Below are positions 39,380 to 50,615 of a stretch of 64,000 nt of DNA, in pieces (the stretch's first letter is position 1; the number at the start of each line of letters is the position of its first letter). The position numbers were made by a program, and so were the translations under genes. The notes under the pieces were generated by a model, which saw only the letters and a program-made list of their open reading frames with translations, ran no database searches and was not told the DNA's origin. This stretch comes from Sipunculus nudus (Eukaryota; Annelida; Sipuncula; Golfingiida; Sipunculidae), in the NCBI GenBank assembly GCA_026874595.1, contig CM049310.1, positions 66,292,056 through 66,356,055 on the forward strand. The letters run 5' to 3'.

Positions 39380-40080
39380 TTTGTTCCTTCATCTTATGTT
39401 TTACACTAATATCTCAAAACTTATTTTTCATTTTCCGGATATGGCTGCTAGGGGGCGCTGCACTAGACCCGTCCAAACAAATCAGCTTTTGGACATATTT
39501 CCGTAAGAGTAAACCTATATTACACAAACTGTAGCTTATTTTCTTTCTCTTAGCCTTCTGCAAAACATGGTAACGTCATCTGGTGTCCATCTTGTGTTAC
39601 TTTGTCAGTATATCTGTCTGTTTGTCAGTTATCTTCGAATTCGCCTACTTGCTGGTTCTTGCATCTCACATATAGAAATCAACAAGCCAGATATTGGGAG
39701 GAATCCTTTTGAAACGATTACATCTCATGCCATTCACTAACATCACGAAACGCATTTGTCGTCTTCAGGATATGTCCACTAGAGGGCGCTGCAGTCGAAC
39801 ATCCCCAATATATCATTATTTGGCCATATCTCCAAAACTAGAAACCTCAATTTTATAAACCATACCTTTTTTTTCTTCCTCTGAGTCTTCCCCATAACCT
39901 GGTTAAGTCATCTTGTCTTCATCTTGTGTCCCTTTGTCAGTATGTCTGTTTGTTTGTCAGTTGTCCTCAAATTCGCCTGCTTCTTTGTTCTTTCGTCTCA
40001 CTAATAGAATTCTACAGGCCACAGTTTTGAAAGAATCTTTTTTAAACTATTAAATCTTATGTCTTACAGTTATATCTCGA
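39380..40080. repeat. 331-bp satellite family, old copies
   Basis: Two strongly diverged units recognisable from ATATCTC, CATATCTCCAAAACTA and CTTTGTCAGTATATCTGTCTG. Boxes are GCTAGGGGGCGCTGCAC (near 39,446) and CCACTAGAGGGCGC (39,776-39,789). Confidence 0.65.
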
Positions 40081-41270
40081 AACAAATTATTAGCGAATCT
40101 GTGAGCTTATGCTATGGTGCAGCGTCGTCCGTCGTCTGTAGGATAACCATAGCTATCTCAAAAACGGCAGGAACTAGCACTACCAATTTTATTTTGTAAA
40201 TAAACAGTCATCTGAAAAGCTCTATCGTATTTTGTTTATTTTTTGGCTTTCTGCATTTACTGAGATTTTATAGGGAAAAAGCTACAAAAGCTTTAAAAAT
40301 TTTCTTCTGCAAAACAGTCCAGCCAAATTGTCCAATATTTCTAAGAAATGAACTCTTGAACAATCTATCTCAAATTTGTTCGAATGGTTTCAGTACGGAG
40401 ATTGAACAGGAGGTTGAACTTAGTCATCTGTCCAAAAAAGCAAACTAAAATTAAAATCTCAGAAACGGCTAGAGCTGTCATTACCAAATTTTATACCTAT
40501 GTTTGTCTCATATGTCATATCTGAAATTCAGGTATTGATGGCGCCACTTATATTGATCTGTTTTTTACAAGGGAAAATGTAATTTTAGACTCTCCAGCTT
40601 ATACTCTGTTTTATGATGAAACTGTTTAGCTAATTGTTTTAAACTTTACAAGAATTATTCTATGGTAGGTTTCTGCCAGTTTTATAAGGAGGGATTGGGT
40701 AAATAAAACTTTAAAAAAAGCAGTGTAGCCAATTGAAAACTATGATTTATTTTCTTCCTCTGAATCTACTCGATAATCTGAGTAGGTCATCTGGTCTTAT
40801 TCTTGTGTCATTTTTTGAGTATGTCTGTCTGTTTGTCAGTGATCCTAAATTTCGCCTGCTTGCTGGAACTTGCTTCTTCCAGTTAGCAATTTTCAGGACA
40901 CAGTTTTGCGGGAATCCTTTTGGAACTGGAACAACTTCTTATTCCTTACATTAAAGTCTCAAAAGAAATTTTTAATGTTTGGGATGTGGCCTCTACCATA
41001 TATTGGCCATACCTCCGACACTTTAAACTCTACCTACTAAAACTATAGCTCATTTTGCTTCTCTTTACGTTCCCAACTTTTTTCTGGTAGTCTGTTATCT
41101 CAGGTGTGTCAGTATATCTGTCTGTTGTGAGCTATGTCTGCTTTCATGATCTTTTGTGTGATATATGTCATTCAACAGGCAAAACTTTCCAGCAATCGCT
41201 CTGAAAGTCATTCAATTGATAGAAACCGACAGTTTGTCCTGTTTGTTTCGCTATCTTATTTCCGGCCATT
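40080..41270. repeat. Unassigned repeat-like spacer
   Basis: Begins with GTGAGCTTATGCTATGGTGC and GCGTCGTCCGTCGTC, then AT-rich sequence. Blocks at 40,730-41,120 echo the 331-bp family (CTTCCTCTGAATCT, TGTCTGTCTGTTTGTCAG). No gene is seen. It is probably a different, older dispersed repeat followed by eroded satellite. Confidence 0.4.
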
Positions 41271-41639
41271 TCCGGCAAGCGTTCGACCTCTGGTCGTCTA
41301 GTTTGTTTGTCTGTCTGTGTACTCTCTACAGGTCACAATTTTCCAGCAATTGCTTTCAAACTGATACAGCTGGTAGACAAGCAAAATTCCTCGGGGCCTA
41401 TTGTTTTTGGGCAATACAGGTCAAAGGTCAAGGTCAAGGTCATCAAAACTTCTCAAAACGGTTTTTTCTTCATATCTTTGTCACTATTAGTCGTATCTTC
41501 TTCAAACATAGCTCATTTTTAACCTCATTCCAAGGCCAGTCATCTGGTGTGTAGCTGACTCAAATTTGCCGTAACCATGGTTACGAATTTTTGGGAAAAA
41601 GTCATGATATTCTGAAATAAGGGGTCTTATTTTTCTAAC

Positions 41640-43050
41640 TTTGTCAGTTTTAAAGCTAGAGAGGTCTAGTTTTTTGCATCAGGTAGCATTTAACAAGTAC
41701 TGCAAGATTTTATTAAAATTCTCGCGATATCTCGTACAATATCTCGTCAAACGAGATATTTCGAGATTTCAGTAATCTTGCCCTGGAGGCCACAGTTTTG
41801 CAGGAATCTTTTTGAAACCGACATATTGAAAGTCCTACACTATTATCTCGAAATCAATTTTTCATTTTTTTAATTCGGCCGCTAGGGGGCGCTGGGTATA
41901 AACCTCTCCAACATATCATGTTTTGGCCATATCTCCAAAACTGTGAGCCTCAATTACATAAACTATAGCTTATTTTCATCCTCTGAGTCTTTCTGAATCC
42001 TGGTGTAGTCATTTCGACTCAATCTTGAGTCACTTTGTCAGTGTGTCCGTCTGTTTCTCAGTTGTCCTCAAATCCGCTTGCTTGCCGGTTCTTGCGTCTC
42101 ACATATACCCTTCTACAGGACACAGTTTTGAAAGAATCGTTTTAAAACTATTACATCTTATGTCTTACACTAATATCTCGAAACGGATTTTTCATTTTCC
42201 AGAATTGGCCGCTAGGGGGCGGTGCACTCAAACTTGCACAACATATCATTTTTTGGCCATATCTCCAAAACTATAAACCTAATTTACATAAACTATAGCT
42301 TATTTTCTTCCTCTGGGTCTTTCAAAAAACCTGGTGTATTCATTTGGTCTCAATCTTGAGTCACTTTGTCTGTGTGACCGTCTGTTTCTCAGTTGTCCTC
42401 AAATCCGCTTGCTTGCCGGTTCTTGCGTCTCACATATAGCATTCTACAGGCCACAGTTTTGAAAAAATCGTTTTAAAACTATTACATCTTATGTCTTACA
42501 CTAATATCTCGAAACGGATTTTTCATTTGCCAGAATTGGCCGCTAGGGGGCGGTGCACTCAAACTTCCACAACATATCATTTTTTGGCCATATCTCCAAA
42601 ACTATAAACCTCATTTACATAAACTATAGCTTGTTATCTTTCTGTGAGGTTTCTTCATAACATGATTAAGTCATCTGTTCACAATCTTGGGTCAGTTTGT
42701 CAGTATGTTGTCTGTTTGTCAGTTGTCCTCAATGTCGCCTGCTTCCTGGTTCTTGCGTCTCACATGTAGCATTCTACTGGCCAAAGTTTTGCAGGAATCG
42801 TTTTGTAAATTACACTTGTCATATATCGTGATGATATCTGGAAGCCCTATGTTTATTATTCAAATAAGTGAAAGATCAAGGTCAAGGTGATCAAAATATA
42901 TCAAAATCTTATTTTCTTTAGAACTTTGTTAATATTGCTTCTTTCTTCACAAACTATGGATTATTTTCTTTCACTTTGACACTGCTCGTTCATCTGACTA
43001 ACTTTACATCATTTCCGGCAAGCGCGTGACCTCAGGTCATCTAGTTTGGT
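41640..43050. repeat. 331-bp satellite family, array 4
   Basis: About four units with boxes at 41,879, 42,209 and 42,540 and the start hairpin at 41,738-41,760. It ends after TTTCCGGCAAGCGCGTGACC (near 43,013), a truncated TTTG start, and then the retrotransposon gag fragment. This is the right edge of the satellite domain. Confidence 0.83.
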
Positions 43051-43100
43051 TGGTCAGCGTTTTTGGTAGTCCTACCTTTTACTGTTTTGGATGTCAATTG

Positions 43101-44053
43101 CTATTGTGTCCTTGAGCGACACACCCTAGCTAGGTGACCTATCTTGTTACAATGATAACAGTGAACCGATCGAGCATAGCACTCTGGGGCAAGGTGGTCA
43201 CACTTACCACAGCAGTGACATGTCTGAGGTCTTCCTGTAGTGGTAGGGCCTTGGCTGGATGGCTGATGAGGATCTGGTTGATGGTATTGTCCCCTCTGCT
43301 GATGGTACTGTCTACCTGGATGGTGCTGCTGACGGTACTGCCTGCGTTGGTGTTGTTGAGGTCTGCGCTGATATTGGTCTGCAGTGTCTGCACTGGAGAT
43401 TTGGGCTTGCAGGGTCTTCATTTCAAGACGCATTTCGTTTAATGCTTTGGCCATATCTGACGTAGCGGAGCTATCAGCGTTCTGGATGCTAGCCCCTAAA
43501 CATGCATATTTTTCAGCTTCCTGTAGTGTTTGTGGACTCTTCCCAATTACAAAGGCTTTGACTGATGGTAAGAGGCCTCTGACGAGAATTTCAATGCGTT
43601 CCGCCTCTGGCTTGTTTAATTCTGAACAGAGTCTGGTTAGTTCACTGATGTACATGTCTATGGGCTCATTGGTAGATTGTTTACGGTCCGCTAATTCAGC
43701 CACTTTTATCCACTTGAGGGTTTCTGCGGTGTTGAATTTGATATTAAAGTGGTGGAATAGTTCTTGAATTTTGTTTCTTACATCCCCGGACAGATCTCCA
43801 TACCAATAAATGGCTGATCCACTTAACATCAGTGGGAAAAGTCTACTTGGTCAGCTTCTTCAAGTTTCTTAAATGCACAATATTGTTTGAATCTCTCGAT
43901 CCAGATCTGGGGGTCTTGCCGGCCATCAAAATGTTCAATGATACCTAGGTTCTGTGAGCCCATGGCACGTACCTGTTCTTGTAGTACCTGTTGTTCTGCC
44001 ATGACTGCTTCTTGCAGCAGTGATGCTCTGGTGACAGGTCGCTGTAGATTCAT
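43101..44053 (-). pseudogene. Truncated Ty3/gypsy-type gag with two zinc knuckles
   Basis: The likely start is the ATG at 44,051-44,053, giving roughly 310 residues. The N-terminal part has a HFDGRQDPQIWIERFKQYC-type gag start. The frame shifts by one base near 43,835 within a TTTT-CCC run. It continues with a retrotransposon gag core (SGSAIYWYG, then FHHFNIKFN), a Gln/His/Arg-rich linker, and two CCHC knuckles (CHCCGKCDHLAPEC and CYHCNKIGHLARVC). The frame ends at 43,101, about 50-60 bases from the satellite edge, and no protease or pol follows. It is a broken fragment, probably inserted in or beside the satellite. The element family is not assigned beyond Ty3/gypsy-like gag. Confidence 0.82.
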
Positions 44054-44097
44054 TGTTGATCCATCCTTTTGTTTAAGGCCCGGCTCTCCACCAATTA

Positions 44098-44404
44098 AGA
44101 CCGGGATGGGGATCAGTACAACACCAGTGTTGATTAACATATCTTTATTGTACTTCAATATAACTGGCAAGAGGCTTAAGGCTGGTCTGGTTTGGTGGGG
44201 CTTACAACCCTACCCCTTTTATACCTGTCCAGAAGGGGGCCAGGGCTCCAGCTCTGACTCCCTGCCATGGTATGCATAAAATTAACATTACAATATGAAC
44301 AGTGACCAATAAGTAATGTAGAATCTGTAAACATCTTTCTGTTGACTAAATATGGTATATGAGGTGACCAGCACTGTAAAACTTGTGTCCCCTGTCATGC
44401 CACA
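44098..44404 (-). repeat. LTR-like 5' end of the gag fragment
   Basis: On the minus strand the segment opens with TGTGGCATGACAGGGG (from 44,404). It has TATAAAAGGGG at 44,213-44,223 and AATAAA at 44,144-44,149, and runs to about 44,098. TGGTGGAGAGCCGGG follows as a possible primer-binding site, and the gag ATG lies about 45 bases further on. This is the layout of a 5' LTR (U3 promoter, R with polyadenylation signal, U5). The 3' boundary is uncertain because no clean terminal CA was found, and there is no second LTR in the window to compare. Confidence 0.55.
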
Positions 44405-46272
44405 GGAATGAGGGTATCCTGCTTACTCAGCCGAGGTCAGCTTTTAGGCGTGGCACTCAGTGCTGAATAGACTTTACTTTACAAGAATACTCTGTTCTAT
44501 TTGCTTTATATAACATATATTTTCAAGTATTAACATTAATAATATATTCTATAAAATATTTTCAATACGTTAAGATTCTGTATAAAGATTATAATATTAT
44601 ACTGACTTTTATTCCTGGAAATTACTTACTGTGAAGTAAATATAGTTATTGGTCACATTTTAACTGGCACCACATTTCATTTGATTACAGCACGATACGA
44701 TCTGTTACTCCTAGAAAGGAAATTGAATAAAAATATTTCCTGTGGTTTTAAAAACCAATGTTCACATAATGTTGTATGTCGAAAGGCCTATAATAAAAAA
44801 TAACGGTTCTGGAAAGCATGAAGCACCTGTAACATCAACAACTGATATTACATCTTGAATTTGGTGGCAGTCCTGTATAAGGCTTTAGGCCTGTGTACTA
44901 TTATATTTTAACTTCCTTGGTGCAAAATAGGGCTGAGAACAGAAAAGTAATGTTTTCTAGTGGTCAAATATACAATACACATAGATATACTGAACATTAA
45001 TCAATGGATACATGTTAAATCTCACAGATGTGTATGGAGCGTTATAATCACAGTTAACTGCAGGTGTAATCTATGGACTCCACATTGCGTCAGTCACTGA
45101 AAAAAAAAGCAATTGAGGAGTTCATTCTTATGGGCTAGGGTAAACAGGACGTTCCCGAGTTCTGGGCACCAAAAATGTCGAGTTACCGCACTCAGACACT
45201 TAAAAATACGGTCAAAAATCTTCCACAACTTCAAACAAAGACTCCTAACGGCCATGTTAATTTACCACTTTTTTTTCTTACATCAACACAAAAGATCATT
45301 TGGGGGGAGCATTTAGTTTTAGTTCAATATGCACTACCAGATGGCAGCACTTGCTAGGGGAATCCTGAACAGGATTACTTCACTGTATCTTATACAAGTT
45401 CTGCTGAAAAAATTGACTTCAGAATGAAACTTCTACAGCAAAATGTGAACATCATGTGATGGGGTTTCTGAAATTTTTTCTTAGAGAAATTTAAATGTAT
45501 AATATACTTTAAAATACAGTAATTTACTAGACTTCTGTGTAATGAATAAAAAATTGATAAGACTGGGCAACATTTGTTTTTGCAATGTTTATTCATAAAA
45601 GACCTAAAATAAAATAAATACAAACATATAAAATCATTATTCATATGTGTCTCTTTGTTTGCAGCTTTTATTCTAGAGCTAATAAAACAAGATCATGACA
45701 AATCATGTATAATTTTTCTATCATATGATATATAAATACCTAGAATGTTGAATAAAATCAATTAAACCTTTTCACACTGTTTTATTTTATTAACAGAAAC
45801 ATAAAAATATAAAAAAACACAAATGGATTAAATATATGTTGAATGACCGTGGTTTTAAACCAGTCGGAGTTCATCGGAAGGCCGAAGACATGCTATAATT
45901 GGACACCAAGGTTTGCTGCCGGACCACAGCTCGACTTTTACCAAATGTAGAAAATAAATGCATTTTAATAACATATTTCCTGCATGGGTATATTAATTCA
46001 TATGCATAGTATACATTTTTTTACAATATATCATTTATATCTTAATTGAATAAACAATCAGAACATTTAACTGACATGTTGCTAATACGCAATTGCGTCT
46101 TGCGCATAAACACTGCACCATCACCGGTAGGCCTACATATAAACATTTTATATTTATAATATAAGTGAATTTATTAACTACACAAAATAAATAATTTCCA
46201 CAAAATATCTGACAGCGAGATCTTAATTTATCTTTTTATATAATTTTTATCGTTTTTAAGGCATGCTTGCAG

Positions 46273-46337
<65 letters not shown>

Positions 46338-46540
46338 CGCACTTCGATTTTAATACGCTAGGCGCACTTCGGTTCAAGTACGAAATATATACAACTTACA
46401 AGCAATGGAAAACAGTGGATTGATTTAAAATCGGCTGTAGAATCTTAATCAACTATCCGAATTCCTTTTAAATATTAATTAATTCTTCTTTCTAACAAAG
46501 AGTTGTTGTTGCCCGTGTGATAATACACCCATAATAGCTC
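44405..46540. other. AT-rich non-coding stretch
   Basis: No gene or satellite module is recognised here. The sequence is AT-rich with many short A/T runs. A TA microsatellite fills about 46,275-46,335 and is followed by two copies of GGCGCACTTCG (46,336 and 46,362). Short open frames in this stretch have no recognisable features. Confidence 0.6.
46275..46335. repeat. TA microsatellite
   Basis: An uninterrupted AT/TA run of about 60 bases, ending at GGCGCACTTCG. Confidence 0.95.
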
Positions 46541-46544
46541 GATT

Positions 46545-46875
46545 TTAACGTACGGTGCACATAACCTGGTCAAAGATCGTCTCGTGTCGGCCTCTATGTG
46601 CAAAATGCATGCATTCTTGAATGATCACTAAAGTTGCCGTAGCTTGAAGAGTCAAAATCGACTGTTGAATTCGTGTTGGACTCGAAACTTTCAGACAGGA
46701 CATCGTCGTCACAAAAACCAGTGGCCATTGTATATACACAGGGTGACTGCCGTAGTAATCCTGCAGTTCCTGAGCTGACGTCACAGCCTGTGCCTGCACT
46801 TGAGAACCCGGGCGGCTCTGCAGCACTGACCCCGTGGCGAGCAGCCACATATTTGCCTAATTGCTCATAAATCAA
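46545..46875 (-). other. Unrecognised open region next to integrase fragment
   Basis: Two overlapping minus-strand frames stay open for about 100 and 93 codons. One reads through an acidic, Ser/Asp-rich stretch (FCDDDVLSESFESNTNSTVD). The region is less AT-rich than its surroundings. I recognise no family. No convincing splice sites were found, and it may be an exon, a promoter region or chance. It lies just beyond the broken 3' end of the mag-like element. Confidence 0.2.
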
Positions 46876-46902
46876 GCTTAGTTAGCACAGGTCACCAGCG
46901 GT

Positions 46903-47124
46903 ATGTCACCTTAACAGCTGTAAGATGCACGCTACACAAATGGGGTATATATCGCTGGTCATGTACTTTAAGTTAGGCAACCACACATGCTGACGCGCTA
47001 GAGCCTTCATTTTAACTACACCTGGATGTACATCATGTAAACAGCTTAGAACATAGGCTCTTAACATTTCTGGTATAACCACTCTTATGCTCCATAGCAA
47101 GCAACCTTCCTCAACAGTCATCTA
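46903..47124 (-). pseudogene. Integrase H2C2 fragment of the mag-like element
   Basis: The frame covers TVEEGCLLWSIRVVIPE, then HDVHPGVVKMKALARQHVWL and a CVAC pair. This matches the HHCC zinc-binding domain that begins gypsy integrases. The catalytic D,D35,E core is absent because the frame stops just after CVAC at about 46,903. The upstream side is cut at about 47,125, where minisatellite begins. It is a non-functional remnant. Confidence 0.85.
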
Positions 47125-47125
47125 A

Positions 47126-47392
47126 CCACACCTATTAGGACCCCAGTAAAATTTTGTCATGAGTAATTTATGGTATACCTGTCTTACGGGTTACCCTAAC
47201 CATTCGGGCTTGGAATACTCCAGAAAGTGTTTGTGACATGTTATATATGGCATATCCGTCATATGAGTTACCCTAACCCTTTAATACACCAGTATTTGTT
47301 ACATATAGTTACATAGTTACATATAGTATATCCTAGTTATGGATGACCCTAATCTTTCGGGCAAGGAATACTCCAGTATATCTTGTCACTAG

Positions 47393-47425
<33 letters not shown>
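47126..47425. repeat. Degenerate minisatellite, left part
   Basis: Imperfect units of roughly 70-85 bp share GTTACCCTAACC, TTCGGGCAAGGAATACTCCAG and GGCATATCCGTCATATG. The stretch ends in a TA run where the Gmr1-like LTR begins. The same units resume at about 54,960-55,195, so the array was split by the insertion. Confidence 0.75.
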
Positions 47426-47427
<2 letters not shown>

Positions 47428-48180
47428 TGGAAAACAGTAGCAATATCTGTAACCATATTAACATATTTTATTATTACTTTTATTATTTAATTAAGTTTCT
47501 ATCTTCTAAATGTAAGTGATAGTTTAATGAGGCTCCACGCCCACTGGCTGGTATTCTCTGGGATCGGCAGGGAACGAAGTTTCTCACGTTCTAATGTTTC
47601 GGCCCTTTAATTAATTATACACCCCAAGGGTGCGTGCCTGGCACTTAACAGGTTGCTACTTAAATGTCAAATATATATATAGCAGCTGCAGTCACCCGAT
47701 CTGCTGGGGACAGCAGTCACTAACTGGCCTCTACTGACCAATCAGGATTGACTTGTCCCCTTAGCGCAGGCGACTAAAGGGGTGAATCTAAAATATTTAG
47801 AGAGTTCCCGGGAGGCCGGAGTTTAGATCAGCTCGGCCAATAATTTACTGTCAACTGAACCACTTTGTGCCAGAGAAATACAACAAGAACTAAACAGATA
47901 GACTATATACTGGTGTCATCAATCTAGAAGGGTCCGTAAGTCAGTGTTAGACATTGTACCTAAGAGAACTTAACACTGCTGGAAAATATTATATTGTATA
48001 TTGAACACCGAAACACGAAATAAAACGTTATATGTTACATCAAAAGACTGTTCGTCTTCATTGTTCCGCCGCTGAGCACTCCGCTCCAGAACAACACCAG
48101 AACCCCTAGACAAAATTGAGCTCGCTGGAGTAAGCGGCGGGTGACTCTCTACAATCCCGAGTCATGGCTAAGGAGTGACA
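47426..48180 (+). repeat. 5' LTR of Gmr1-like element (755 bp)
   Basis: Starts TGTGGAAAACAG and ends GGAGTGACA. It contains a TATATATATA block at 47,672-47,681 that could serve as the promoter TATA element, and AATAAA at 48,019-48,024. Compared with the 3' LTR it shows about eight substitutions and three indels of 4, 1 and 2 bases. These account exactly for the five-base length difference. Confidence 0.95.
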
Positions 48181-48199
48181 TGGGGCTCTCGTCCGGGAT
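48181..48199 (+). other. Primer-binding site
   Basis: TGGGGCTCTCGTCCGGGAT follows the LTR with no gap. The part CTCGTCCGGGAT is the same as in proline-tRNA primer sites of gammaretroviruses. The bases next to TGG differ, so tRNA-Pro is the best guess and is not certain. Confidence 0.7.
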
Positions 48200-49256
48200 C
48201 TCAGAAAAATACGGAGACGAACAACCAGGGACGAACACGAAGTCGCCAGAGGTCTTGAGATGTCCAATCACTGACAGTGTGTGAAGCCAGAGACTGAACT
48301 GTAAACTGTATTTTTTTGTGAACAATAAGAAGAGCTTTGCTTTATTTTTTGGAGCGTGCTATTATTTAACAAGAAGACTGAATCATGCAGAAAGACTTGA
48401 ACCCGCTCATGAAGAAGGACTGACAGAAACGCTTTTACATTATTGTGCTTACCCCGAAATTTGTTTATAGGAACGTTTACATTCTTTAAATAGGCCGTTA
48501 AAGGAACTTAATTATATAGTGTGGAGCTGAGGAAGGACAGGGATCATTGGCCATCTGAAGGGTGAGTAACTTGTGTATTTCTAATCTTGTATGTGACTTG
48601 TCAAGCACGCATAGGTCCAATCATTTTCACAACAGTTTTTTAAGAGAGTATTGTTTTAAGTGTCCGCCGGCAGGTTTGTCAGATGGTCTCTGAGCTTTAA
48701 ATATAAGTTCCTCATTCAGCATTCGGTTGTATAAAACGATTGTTCGTTGCTAAGGAAAGAGCTTGAACCTAGCGTCCGCAAATGAACGGATATATGGCAA
48801 TCATTGACAGGATGCCAGTATTGTAAGGGATTCCAAAATTATTAAGAGCACTGGCTGACAGGAGTTCAGTTGAGTGAAGTATAAGGGTTAAATATAGAGC
48901 AAGGCACTGCGCGGGCAGTTAGCTAGTAAGTAGACCGGCAAAGGGTCAGTGAATAAGTTTACCATGGCACAAAGGTGTGATTGGTTAGTAACTCGCCGTA
49001 CGTAGCGATAAAAGGGTCGCGAGGGGGTTACCGTAAGGGATATATATTTTTCAATTGGTATAATAACCCGCCGTAAGTAGTGGCAAAAGGGTCGCGAGGG
49101 GGTTACAGAGAAAAAATATATGTTTGACCGCGGGGTCAAGAAAAAAAAAGAGTTTGTTTACAGTACCGCGTGACGGACATGTATAGTGTTGTTTCTAGAA
49201 ACGTATATATAAGCGGACCACAGCTTATGCGGACAAGAAACAGGGATTATAGTAAA
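48200..49256 (+). other. Long 5' leader with 75-bp duplication
   Basis: No coding frame is recognised between the primer-binding site and gag. A direct repeat of about 45 bases (CGCCGTA...AAAAGGGTCGCGAGGGGGTTAC) occurs at 48,989-49,033 and again from 49,064, with an offset of 75 bp. A strong splice-donor-like GGTGAGTAAC lies at 48,561-48,570, and a pyrimidine-rich TTTGTTTACAG acceptor-like site ends near 49,162. A leader intron is therefore possible but unproven. Confidence 0.5.
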
Positions 49257-50615
49257 ATGCCTGATAAGGAGAGTTCGGAGGCAGGGGGGTCTCAAACCCA
49301 AATCCCTCAGGTAGAACACCCTAGTACGCCAGGAGGGAACGGGACAGAAGCCCAATCAGGGGGTAGTACGGTCGATCCTATATGGGCTAGGCTAGATAAA
49401 TTACCTTTTTTTAGAGAGGCAAGTATGGGTGAGAAGAGGGAGATGTATAGAGAGGAACAGGAGAGGCAGGATAGGTTTGACCTAAGGAAACTGGAGATAG
49501 AACATGGGGCGTCCAATGTTGTGTCGCCGAGGCCGGTCAGAACCACGCCTATTGGTAAGGTTTTATTGCCAGATTGGGGGGAAAACACTGTAGTTGACCA
49601 GTATCTAAGAACGTGCGAACGGCTGTTTGTGGCCAATCAAGTCCCGTCAGACCAGTGGGTGGGATATTTGATACATAAGTTACCCTCAAGAGCACAAACC
49701 ATATACAATAGGCTACCATTAGAGCAGTCGAGTGACTATGAGGTTCTTAAGCAGGAACTCCTTGATCACTATGCTATTTCACCTTTGGTATACCGAAGGA
49801 ACTTTTTCAAATGGGCAAAACGGCCTACCGAGACCTATTCGGAGTTTGTTAAATCCATTTAAGAACAGTTACATATGTGGGTGAGAGGAGCAGTGTCGCA
49901 AGGGGAAGAAGTAGACTGGGAAGAGTTGTTACTGCGCTACAGGTTCGAAATGCAGTTGCCGGATGAGCTTTATTTGTTTATAGTGGATAAAGGGGTAACC
50001 TCCCTGCAGGAATGTTTCAGCTTAGCTGACCAATATGTAGTTAACAGACAGCTACTCGCTAAGACCAAGCCCGGTGGCAATCATAAATCCCGGGAAGATC
50101 AGGGGATGCCCCATAAGCCCAGTGGGGGATCAGGATCTAAAGGGGGCGGCGTTACCGCAGTCAGACGGGGTGAAAATGAAGATAAGCAATCCTTTAACAG
50201 TCCCGGGCCCTTGGGCAACAGGAACTGGCCAAGTAGGCGTTATTGTACATTCTGTGAGAGGAGGGGCCATGACAGACAGGAATGTTATTCCTGGCCCCAG
50301 AGTCCCCTGTACAAAGGGCCGCGAACTGGGCTGCGCCAGGACGCTCCTAGTTTTGTCCCCAAAAGTGAATCCCAACAGGGATCTGCGGGGTTAGTGTCCC
50401 CATCTCAGCCACTTAGCACAGGTTTAGATTCTATTGACCCACTGTATAGAGCGTACACAGGGAGGGTCACCTACAATAACTTATATGCGGGACACCGGAT
50501 CCACACTCTGTGTTATGTCACAAGAGTCTCTGAAGGGAGTAATTCCCGAATTTACTGGGGAAAGGGTCACGATCCGAGGAATAAACAATATGACCGGAAC
50601 GTATCCCTTAGCTAA
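49257..50615 (+). pseudogene. gag: gag of the Gmr1-like element, one nonsense codon
   Basis: Structural polyprotein of the virus-like particle. The chosen start is the ATG at 49,257, with A at -3; an earlier in-frame ATG is at 49,179. A Gly/Ser/Pro-rich N-terminus and a charged helix (EKREMYREEQERQDRFDLRK) come first. The capsid-like part follows from about 49,530, including YRRNFFKWAKRPTETYSEFV and LPDELYLFIV. One CCHC knuckle (CTFCERRGHDRQEC) lies near 50,247-50,288. An in-frame TAA at 49,860-49,862 splits the frame, and reading resumes at once with EQLHMWVRG. A CAA to TAA change would explain it. The 3' end overlaps the protease frame. Confidence 0.88.

Noticed and set aside
1-43050. Many open frames of 60-170 codons on both strands.
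   Set aside because: They recur with the satellite periods, overlap on both strands, and translate hairpin and TTTG tracts into low-complexity Cys/Phe/Val or Lys/Gln/Thr strings. No domain is recognisable.
43134-43767. Plus-strand frames over the minus-strand gag.
   Set aside because: They are antisense shadows of gag. The minus-strand reading has gag core and two zinc knuckles.
45113-45644. Frames of 60-84 codons in the AT-rich stretch.
   Set aside because: Lys/Phe/Tyr-rich composition expected from AT-rich DNA, and no family resemblance.
47126-47425. Telomere-like GTTACCCTAACC motifs.
   Set aside because: Only one CCCTAA per unit of about 80 bp, with no consecutive hexamers. It is part of the minisatellite consensus, not a telomere array.
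49307-50375. Minus-strand frames over the Gmr1-like gag.
   Set aside because: They are antisense shadows of a frame with clear zinc-knuckle and capsid features.
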